Shown: one piece after another, positions 7,617-15,592 of the stretch
Position numbering within the stretch: position 1 is the first letter of the stretch
Layout: the number at the start of each line of letters is the position of its first letter
Assembly (NCBI GenBank): GCA_025349905.2
Contig: MU624969.1
Location: forward strand, 1-15,592
Direction of reading: 5' to 3'
DNA length: 15,592 bases
DNA from: Blastocladiella britannica
Lineage: Eukaryota > Blastocladiomycota > Blastocladiomycetes > Blastocladiales > Blastocladiaceae
Position numbers and translations under genes: made by a program
The notes under the pieces: generated by a model
Told to the model about the DNA's origin: nothing
The model's input: only the letters and a program-made list of their open reading frames with translations
The model's database searches: none

Positions 7617-10600
7617 ATGGCACCCGGCGACGAACGCAAGCGTCGGCGGCCCGCCATTCCGCCCTCGGACGACGAGTCGGACGACGGGTACACGCCGGTC
7701 CAAGCGCACAGCAGCAACGGCAGCGCCATTAGCAGCAGCCACAGCAACAGCGGCGGTACCGGTCCACAACCCAAGCGGCCGCGCAAGTCCACGGGCTCTT
7801 CTTCGGCAGCCCTGCCCCCACTGCCCAATGCGCTGCTGCACCCACCACCACCACCACCGCCGCTTCCGCTACCCACAATGTCGGCAGCGCCGGCGGGGCC
7901 AAGGGGAATGCTCCTCGACGCGGCGGACGGGGCGCCCGTACCGTTCCCCGCCCGATCTCAGGAAGAGCTGGACGATCTCGTGCGCATATTCCAAAAGGAC
8001 GCGGTCTTGCGGCACCTGAACGAGGCACGACGCGCGGTCGGCGCCGAGCAGCGCGAGCGGGCGCTACTGGAAAGCAAGTGCGCGGGCCTCGTCGACGGGC
8101 TCACGGCCATTGGCGGCTGGTGGACCGAGGTATTATCCTTTTTATTTGAATCATTTGTTGACCAACGGCTTACCCAACGAAGAGCAGATTGTCGAGGAGC
8201 TCATGTACCTTGCCAGCCGCTTTGATCTGACGGCAGCGCTGACGGACTTGATGCAAGACCAAGGTACGGACTTCTTTTTACTTTCGTTGGATCGCCTCAA
8301 TTGACGCGCACGAATAGCGACGGCCCAGTCGTCCTTTTTCTCGGCGCTGCTGCACCCAGAGAACGAAGATGCGCTGGAAGATCACCTCAATGCCGCGCAC
8401 GCGACTGCCCGGCAGCTTGTTGCGGCCCTAGTGCGTCATTTCGATCTCCACCCGCCACCCCCAGCAACCGCAACAGCTCCACCGCCCGCGCCTCCACCCA
8501 GCGTCCCCGCAGAACTAGCATCCACGCGTGATCGCCTAGCTCGGGCACGAGGACAACTGACGACGCGCGAGCGCGAGCTGGCGGCAGCGACACTGGCGCG
8601 CGACGACGCACTGGCAAGGGCCGAACGCGCCGAGGCCGAGGCCGCGCGCTGGCACCGCGAAGCTGACCGCCGGTCGAGTCGCACACACTCCGCCACGTTC
8701 GCTGAATCGTCCGGTGGTAGTGGTGGGGGACCATTGGCAGCGGCTAGCAGGCACGCGAGCGAAGCCGACTTGTTGGCGGCGGCGGTATCCGTCATCAAGC
8801 CCGAGCAGCTGCCCGCTGCCACTTCCTTTGCCGCAAGCATGGATATCACGACTTTATCCACAGTCGCCGATTCCCCGGTAATTACGGATGGTGCGGCAGC
8901 CGCTGCCAGCGCCCGAGGACTCGCTGGATCGCCCGTTGGAGGCCAGTCTCAACCGCTGCTCGGCGGCATCAGTGTTGGTGGGAATAGCGACAACAGCGCC
9001 GCCGTCGCAACCACGGGATCGCCGTCGGTATCGGTCCAGACCGCCAGTGGACCCGTCATGCTGCCCGCGTCCCTCGCAGCCGGCCTCGACCTGCTGTCGG
9101 GCGAAACGGTTGCCAAACTCGTTGCCGAGTCGGCAATGGCGCGCGAGCTCGAGGTGATGGCGGACGCGCTGGCGGCCGCGCGCACCGAAATCGACCAGGT
9201 TCGGCACGAGACCGAGGTCGCGGTGCGCGTCTTGTCGGTGGTCGTGGATCGGAATGGTGCGCGTCCAGCTGCTGGCAGTAATGGGAGCGGTGGGAGCAGC
9301 ATGGGCGACTCCCCACGCGACTGGATGGCTTCGTCGCATGGCGGTGCCGCGGATACCAACTCGGCTGCCGGCGACGGCAAGTCGCCCATTCCATTGCCGC
9401 CACTGACCTCGACTGAGCTGTCCACGGCGCTGGGTACCGACCCGCTTCCAAGTGTTGCCGCGCTCGCTGCAGCTGCACTGAGCGTTGCGCGCAATCGCGC
9501 GGCCGAGGCAGCAGCTACTCGCGATCGGGAAGTGCAAGCAGCCCGGGCCCGTGCCAGTGCGGTGGCCGGTGAGCTGGCAGCGGCTCGCGCGCAGCTAGAT
9601 GCACTGGTGGCGCAGACCGCTGACGCGGCGGCCGCGGACCGGTCGGCGGCCGAGGCTGACGTCAAGCGCATGGCTGACGAGGTGGCGCGCGTACGCAAGC
9701 AGCGCGACGAGCTGCAGCGCGAGCGCGATGCCATCGCCAGCCGAAATCATACCGCGTCAGTCGCTGACGGAACCACCACTGCGGCCAATGGAGACGGCAC
9801 CTCAAATCTGGTCGAGCGCGACGCGATCGAGGCCTTGCGGCAGCGCGTGGCGTCGCTCGAGGTGGAGGTGCGCCGGTGGCGGGCAGTCGCAGCTACCGCT
9901 GGGAACGACGCGGGCACGGGGCCGGCGTGGACGCAGGCGGCGCGCGAGATGGTGGGTGGCGCCGAGCCAGCCGAAGTGGTGGGCCGGTTAGAGGCCAAGC
10001 TGCGCGAGATGGCGGGGTCGCTGCGCGTTGGCGGCGGCGAAAGTGACGGTCCAGTCGCATCGTCAGCGACACCGTCAGCACCACGAGCATCAATGGCAGT
10101 CGATGCGGCCACGATCGCTGCTGAAGTGGAGGACCTGCGAGCCCAGCTCGAAACGGCGCAAGCGACCGTCACTGCGCTAGCGACCGAGCTCGATGCGACC
10201 GCCGAGGCGCACGCGGTGGCCACCGCTAAGCTCGCGCAGCACGCGTCCGCGGTGCGGTCCCGCGACGACCTCGCATCGCGGCTGGCCGCCGACAAGGCCA
10301 AGCTGGACGGCAAGATTTTGTTTTTGCGAAAACACGCCGAGCAGCTCAAGGCCGACTCCGACGGCGCACGCAAGACGCGGGCCGTCGCGCTCGAGGCGCT
10401 CAGGGCCGCGGACGAGCGCGACCGCGCCGCCGCCGCCGCCCATGCCGCGGTGCTGGCTGAAGCGCGGGCGGCCATGGAAGCGGCGGCGCGCCAGGACGCG
10501 CGCGCGTACGACCTCGAAATGCACGCGGCCAACTTGGCCCGCGCACTCAAGGACGCCGAGGACCGGATCGCGGCGGCCGCGGCGGCGGCCGAGGAGCGCG

Positions 10601-10977
10601 CGCGCGAGGCTACCACCGCACGGGCACTGGAGGCTACCGCTCGCGCTCAGGCCGAGGCCATGGCTCGCGCCGTGCTGGACCACGAGGCGGTGATTGCGCA
10701 GCTTCGGGTGGCGGCAGCAACCACATCATCATCAACTGCAACAAGTGGTGGTGGTGGGAACAATGAGGCGGCAGGATCGGCGCTGCTGCAGCAGTACCGG
10801 CAGCTGTTGCAGTGCAGCGTGTGCTCCGGCGCACGGCTCAAGGACACGTGTATCACGCGGTGCATGCACGTATTTTGCCGCAAGTGCGTGGATGCACGGC
10901 TGGAGACGCGGCAGCGCAAGTGTCCGACGTGTGCCGAGCCGTTTGGGGCCGGCGATGTGCGGGCGATCTACATGTAG
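7617..10977 (+). CDS. BRE1: Bre1-type E3 ubiquitin ligase for histone H2B
   Basis: Three exons, 7617..8129, 8185..8263 and 8318..10977, give 1083 aa; introns are 55 and 54 nt (donors GTATTA, GTACGG). The extreme C-terminus is a complete C3HC4 RING: Cys1030, Cys1033, Cys1046, His1048, Cys1051, Cys1054, Cys1066 and Cys1069, in a context (YRQLLQCSVCSG, TRQRKCPTC, FGAGDVRAIYM) matching Bre1/RNF20 closely. With the E2 Rad6, Bre1 proteins monoubiquitylate H2B in transcribed chromatin, which promotes H3K4 and H3K79 methylation. Residues 1-100 are basic and disordered with a KRPRKS patch, a plausible nuclear signal. Residues about 115-260 match the position of the Rad6-binding region. Residues about 265-1015 are long Ala/Arg/Glu-rich coiled coil broken by Ser/Gly linkers. 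It is longer than yeast Bre1 (about 700 aa) or human RNF20 (about 975 aa), mostly through those linkers. The downstream neighbour is the septin gene, 372 bp away. Confidence 0.92.
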
Positions 10978-11349
10978 CCTTTTTTTCTTTTTTTTTGCCG
11001 GGTTTTTCGAGTGGCGCAGTTGGTTGTGTCGCTGCTCTCTTTCCGCATTAACAATCGTGTGGTAAATAATTTTTCCACTCGTCCCTCGGTCCCCCGCCCT
11101 ATTTAAATTATCGCTGGTCGGTCCAAGATCCACACAACGACCATCGAATTTTGAAATTGGTACATATCACACATCGTGTAAAAAGGAGAGAGGTTGGAAA
11201 AAACGCCTCCTCTTTCTAGCCCGCTTTCACAAATCGTCCTAATACTCACACATAATTCTTTGGTGGTATACTCGCCTCCCTTGCGCTCCTGCAACAGATA
11301 TAAAGAGAGATAAAAAAAAACATACGCCACCTGCAGCAGCAAAAAAAAA
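10978..11349. other. Intergenic spacer: BRE1 3' flank and septin promoter
   Basis: The first 30 bp after the BRE1 stop are T-rich, with runs of seven and nine T, consistent with a 3'-end region. ATTTAAAT near 11101..11108 and TATAAAG at 11299..11305 are TATA-like. The last bases before the septin ATG are an A-tract. ORFs crossing here on the minus strand are in low-complexity or antisense sequence and are not supported. No RNA gene was recognised. Confidence 0.6.
11299..11305 (+). promoter_or_regulatory. Candidate TATA box of the septin gene
   Basis: TATAAAG lies 45 bp upstream of the septin start codon. The same heptamer plus A precedes the next gene. The A10 tract at 11341..11350 runs into the ATG and would form an A-rich leader, a feature linked to strong translation in yeasts. 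Confidence 0.4.
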
Positions 11350-12629
11350 ATGGCGGCAACCACCACCACCACCACCATCGGCATTGCCAACCTGCCCAAC
11401 CAGACGCACAAGATCGTGTCGCGCGCCGGCGCCACCATGACGCTGATGGTGTGCGGCGAGTCGGGCCTGGGGAAGACCACGTACCTGAACACGCTGCTGA
11501 CCACGTCTATCAAGCCGTACCGTGACCCGTCGCGGCGCCGCGATCAGCTGGCGCGCAAGACCATCTCGATTGATGTGCAGCGCGTGTCGTTCGAGGAGCA
11601 CGGGTTCGAGACCGTGGTCAACCTGGTCGACACCCCCGGGTTCGGCGACTACGTCAACAACCGCGAGGCGTGGCAGCCGCTGGTCGATTTCGTCGACGGG
11701 CAGCACGAGAGCTACTTGCGCCAGGAAATGCAGCCGGACCGCGGCGACGTGCTGGACGGGCGCGTGCACGCGTGCCTGTACTTTGTGTACCCGTCGGGCG
11801 GGTCGCTGCGCGCGCTTGATGTCGAGGCTATGAAGAAGCTCGGATCGCGCGTCAACTTGATCCCGGTCATTGCCAAGGCCGACACCCTGACCCCGAAGGA
11901 TCTTGCTTTGTTCAAGCGCCGGGTATGTCTTCCCCTTTTTTTCTTTCTGCATTCAATGATTTGACATGTGCGTGTGAAAATCAAATCAAATCAGATCCGC
12001 GACGCCATCGTGCACCACAACATCAACATCTACGCGCCGCCGCTCGACGACCCGGACACGCACACGGCCGCAGAGGCGCTTGCTGCCGCCTGGCCGTACG
12101 CGGTCATTGGTTCCGAGGACGACGTGACCACCTCGGACGGCCGAGTGGTCAAGGGCCGCGCGTACCTGTGGGGCGTCTCGGAGGTGGAGAACGACTCGCA
12201 TTGCGATTTCCGCATGCTGCGCGACCTTCTCATTCGGTACTTTTCTCTTTTTTTGTCCAATTCATTCCCGAAAAAAAAAAAATTATTCTCACTTAACAAA
12301 TAAAACATAGGTCGCACATGCTCGACTTGATCCAGTCCACCGAGGAACTCCACTACGAGCAGTTCCGCGCAACGCACCTGGACGCGTCGGGCCGTTTGAT
12401 CTCGAGCTCGACCCGTAAAGACGCCAAGTTCAAGGAGGAGGAGGACATGCTCCGACGCCGGTTCGCCGAGCAGGTCAAGTCCAAGGAGGCCATGTTCCGC
12501 CAGTGGGAGCAGAAGCTCATTGCCGAGCGCGACAAGCTCAACAAGGACCTCGAGCACGAGCACTCGTACATCACCGCGCTCACAGCCGAAATCAAGGCGC
12601 TCGAGGAGAAGATGTCGGGCAAAAAGTAA
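11350..12629 (+). CDS. CDC12: Septin, Cdc12-like GTPase
   Basis: Three exons, 11350..11922, 11995..12236 and 12311..12629, give 377 aa; introns are 72 and 74 nt (donors GTATGT, GTACTT). The septin G domain is complete: G1 GESGLGKTT at residues 36-44, G3 DTPGFGD at 94-100, G4 AKAD at 175-178. The septin unique element (WGVSEVENDSHCDF, from about 250) spans the exon 2/3 region. A charged coiled coil of about 75 residues (from about 300) closes the protein. Segments such as GIANLPNQTHKIV, KTISID and AWQPLVDFVDGQHESYLRQE agree best with yeast Cdc12 as remembered, rather than Cdc3, Cdc10 or Cdc11. Septins polymerise into filaments at division sites, bud necks or cell cortex. The class call would need a phylogeny; the septin call does not. 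The N-terminal extension is only about a dozen residues, with a run of seven threonines from an ACC repeat. It has no functional link to its chromatin-related neighbours. Confidence 0.93.
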
Positions 12630-12711
12630 AAAAAAAAATTGCGTTTATTGGTGTCGTCGCCCACGAGGGAAATATATTGCGAGGTAGACTTTTTTGATCC
12701 ACAATACCCTG

Positions 12712-12718
12712 TATAAAG
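12712..12718 (+). promoter_or_regulatory. TATAAAG close to the Myb-SET gene start
   Basis: TATAAAG occurs in the 98-bp spacer after the septin stop, only 9 bp before the annotated ATG at 12728. If it works as a TATA box at the usual distance, transcription would begin downstream of that ATG and a later in-frame Met would be used; Met4 at 12737 may also be too close. Alternatively the motif is part of the 5' UTR and of no consequence. Confidence 0.3.
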
Positions 12719-12727
12719 AAATCAGAA

Positions 12728-15454
12728 ATGGTGCGTATGACAATCAACACGGCGCTCGTCAACATTCCACCACCACCTGCGACAGCCGCAACGACAACTC
12801 CTAGGAATCGATCACAACACAACACTGGTCCTGCGGTTCCCAAGGTGAGATGGACGGCTGTGGAGACCGAGGCGCTGCTTCGAGCAGTTCAAGAGCATGG
12901 AAAGCGATGGACACATATCAATACCCTACACGGCGCGAATGGAACGATCGATCAGATATTGGCGCGGCACTCTGTAGCGCGGCTCGCGCAAAAACACTGG
13001 GGCATAGTGAATGGAAGGAAACGAGCACCCCTTCCCGAACTTGTACCGCAAACTTCGATAGTAGTGGATGTAGTGGCCAATGTATCGGGTGCAGCAGATG
13101 ATGCTCCAAACCCAACTGATCCGAGCGGCGATTTGCCGTCTCCAAATCCCACTGCTGGAATTGCGGATGAATCTCCAGTCGAGCCGCTGATCGAAGCTCC
13201 GTTGAATGTAGCGGTTGTACCCGAGATACCCCTGTTAATTGCTTCTCCCCCGTCACCAGCGACTGTACCGACGATATCAGATCCTGATCCGAGCGTCGTC
13301 ATTTCCCCTAATGATGTGCGATTGTGTAGATTTTGCTTCATATTTGGACTCGATCCTCAATGGACATATGAGATATCACAGATACCCATTCAGGACACTG
13401 CGATTCCCATGCATGCTCGTACACTCGCGCACCACATGTCGCTGTACCCGCCAGAACGACAATCGATGGCCTACGAAGCCATCCACGCCAAACACCTGTA
13501 CAGGACCGCCGTGACCCAAAAGACGAGCCACCTGATTGCCGCATTTGACGACGTCGCGACGCGCGTGGTGATTGACGGCATTTACTTGCCCTTCCGCACC
13601 AGCAAGTTCCAATATCGTCGCCCGACTCCATTGCCCATGGGCGACGTTGTTCGGCAGTGCCAGGAGGCATCGCATAAGGTCCCCGTGAACCAAAAAGTAC
13701 TGGCCAAAGTCGTCCGACGCGTGGTTCGGGAGAAATGGAGCACGGAAATGGGCGTGCATGCGATTATTGGGTAGGATTCAATTTGTTTACTTGTTGATCC
13801 TGGAACTGAAAATGATGTGTAGGGCGACACCATGGCTCCAGTCGTGGCTCGAGACATGCGTGCCGATCCCTCAAGTACGCTGGTTCTTTGAGATGATGGA
13901 CCACTATCTCGCGGTCTACTTGGACTCGGTCGACTTTGATATCGTCGAGTGCAAGCGCTTCTCTTTGCTTCGTGCGCCATTTAGCACGCAGCCTCGTGGA
14001 GATAGCGCCAACAAGAGATTGGAGCTGCAGGGCGACCCGAAATTGATGCTAGGCCCATTGGAAACCCAGCACGCCATGGTGGTTGCAAGGAGAGCACTGG
14101 CGCCGGGAACTACTGTGCGCAAACTGGTTGGCGTCAAGGTCAAACTGACTCGCGACGACAAGGCCGACATGTTCAATGCGGGACCCACCGCGTACATGTC
14201 GCTGATCCGAGACTTTGACAACGAGTGCCTGTTGGCGGGACCCATTCGGTTCTGTAACCACGACTGCGACGCCAACGCCAAGTTTGAGAAGTTCAAGGGT
14301 AATGTCGCTTGCGTTGCCGTGAGGCACATTCGAGTCGGAGAAGAGATCACTGTATGCCCTTTTTATTATACTTGTTATATTTATTTCCACTCAAAGACGC
14401 AATGGACCAGGTGAATTACCGAAAGGAATACTTTCCAGACGGCGAGTGTTTGTGCAGCAGTTGCGAGAGCCGCGCCGAGGGAGCGTTTGATCCGTTGTTG
14501 CAGCAGCAGCAGCAACGGCGTGCACCGCCATCTCAGTCGCTGAATGAGACCAACAACGGAAACGCACCGCGCGTGCTGGGAACGCGAAAACGCCGACGAG
14601 AGCAAGCGGATAGCATTAGAAACACGAGAGGGTCGCCGCAACCACCGCCACCAGTCCGAGACACCGTTGCGCACAAGCGTAGAAAGCGGGATGCAGCGCT
14701 CCCGATCGGAAAATGGCTGATACAAGCGAGCATGGTAGCGACCACTCGCGGCAATACCTGGCCGCCGCACTTTGCACCGAGTGATTCCGGTGACGACGAT
14801 GACGATGACCAACCTGACGACGACGACGACGATGGTGAGCCAATCGTACCCGCACCCATCTCGGAGAGCTCATTCACGGGGCCCACATCCACCCGCGGTC
14901 AAGTCCCGACCCGATTGCATTCGGTGGTGGACCATCTCGTGCACATGCACCACGTTGTCGAAGTGGCCGCGTCGTGTGTCGCCGCGTCGCGCGTACGGAT
15001 GCTCGCTCGCCCGCTCACTTGCTTCGAGTGCAAGTGTCCCGCGTACGGGTACCATGCGACCGCCGAGGGGACCATTGCGTGTCTCAAGTGCGTGCGCAAC
15101 TGGGTGCTATTTGGGTACCCGTGGCCGGAGCGCGGAGGTGCCGTCGCTGGTGCGGAGGGTCAGCAGTTGGAAGACATGGACATTGGCGGTCCAGAAGAAC
15201 CCTTGAACAGCAGGCGGCAAGGTCGCAGCATCACCCAAAGCAGCAGTAGTCGCACAAAGGGCGGTATTGACGTGACCGAGCTTCTCAATTTCGTGGACCG
15301 ACGTCAGAGATCTCCGACAACAGGAGGAGGCAGCGAGTATCGCCTACATCGTCTGATGGCGCGTCTCTGTCCGTCCTCAGCCGAGCAGACCGCGTTCAGG
15401 GGCATAACTCTTCCGGGTGGTGGTGGTGGTTCGCGATACACGGCTGCGCACTGA
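12728..15454 (+). CDS. Myb/SANT-like plus SET protein, Set9/Suv4-20 (KMT5) type
   Basis: Three exons, 12728..13770, 13823..14351 and 14411..15454, give 871 aa; introns are 52 nt (donor GTAGGA) and 59 nt (GTATGC). Residues about 39-99 form a Myb/SANT-like module with Trp42, Trp61, Trp91 and a basic end. A proline-rich linker follows to about residue 195. Residues about 380-545 are a SET domain: ARRALAPGTTVRKLVGVKV, GPIRFCNHDC with the cofactor-binding Asn493-His494, GEEITVNY, and a post-SET Cys537/Cys539/Cys542 cluster. The NHDC context and the preceding region fit Set9/Suv4-20 H4K20 methyltransferases, which act in chromatin. The second splice restores GEEIT-VNY. After an acidic run, Cys728, Cys731, Cys748 and Cys751 form a zinc-ribbon-like motif ending in FGYPWPE, resembling the C-terminus of fungal Set9 as remembered. 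Oddities: the usual Tyr-Gly after GEEITV is Tyr-Arg, and the Myb module is not part of standard Set9. The N-terminal start could lie further downstream. Confidence 0.8.
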
Positions 15455-15592
15455 ACCGAGTTTCGGATGCAGAAATCCGTGATGGAAGTGAAGTGGAACA
15501 AAACGTCCGTTTTATGGCCAACGGAATTCTTCAGTCCTTGTTTTTCCTGCACCAAACCAAGCTGTTTTTCTCGTTGCTTTTTCTTGCTGGAA

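Noticed and set aside
8949..10616. Two long minus-strand ORFs (8949..9734 and 9747..10616) opposite BRE1
   Set aside because: Almost pure Ser/Ala/Arg, the expected antisense of an Ala/Arg/Glu coiled coil; BRE1 is anchored by its complete RING.
15304..15555. 83-codon minus-strand ORF at the right edge
   Set aside because: Antisense to the end of the Myb-SET gene and its 3' flank; no domain.
1..15592. Transposons, viral remnants, CRISPR arrays, tRNA or rRNA genes
   Set aside because: No terminal repeats, transposase or polymerase motifs, regular spacers or cloverleaf-like sequences were recognised by eye.

Overview
The window looks like a nuclear contig from a fungus. Genes are split by short spliceosomal introns: twelve complete ones of 52-81 nt, AT-rich and sitting in GC-rich exons. 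The protein set is fungal in character. There is an Spt7-type SAGA scaffold that carries a bromodomain (animal SUPT7L lacks one), a septin closest in motif pattern to fungal Cdc12, and a Set9/KMT5-type SET enzyme. High exonic GC, short spacers and low-complexity proteins would fit an early-diverging, possibly zoosporic, lineage such as Blastocladiomycota. That placement is a guess from composition only.

Left arm, minus strand. A pirin-family cupin gene (61..835) runs off the left edge through an intron, so its last exon is missing here. Next come an APC/LAT-type amino-acid permease of two exons (1097..2617) and a three-exon seven-transmembrane protein I do not recognise (2994..4100). A tight cluster of GATA motifs lies about 300 bp upstream of the permease start.

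Right arm, plus strand. Four genes follow head-to-tail: SPT7 (4155..7382, 4 exons, 1008 aa), BRE1 (7617..10977, 3 exons, 1083 aa), a CDC12-like septin (11350..12629, 3 exons, 377 aa) and a Myb-like plus SET protein (12728..15454, 3 exons, 871 aa). The 7TM gene and SPT7 are divergent, with only 54 bp between their start codons.

Three of the four right-arm genes act on nucleosomes by known family roles. SAGA, scaffolded by Spt7, acetylates H3 and removes ubiquitin from H2B; Bre1 adds that ubiquitin; KMT5-type enzymes methylate H4K20. Whether this proximity is functional is unknown. The most unusual single item is the last gene, which joins an N-terminal Myb/SANT-like DNA-binding module to a Suv4-20/Set9-type SET domain and a C-terminal CxxC-CxxC zinc-binding motif. 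No rRNA, tRNA, CRISPR or transposon was seen. Every gene model was assembled by eye from frame continuity, splice sites and family motifs.
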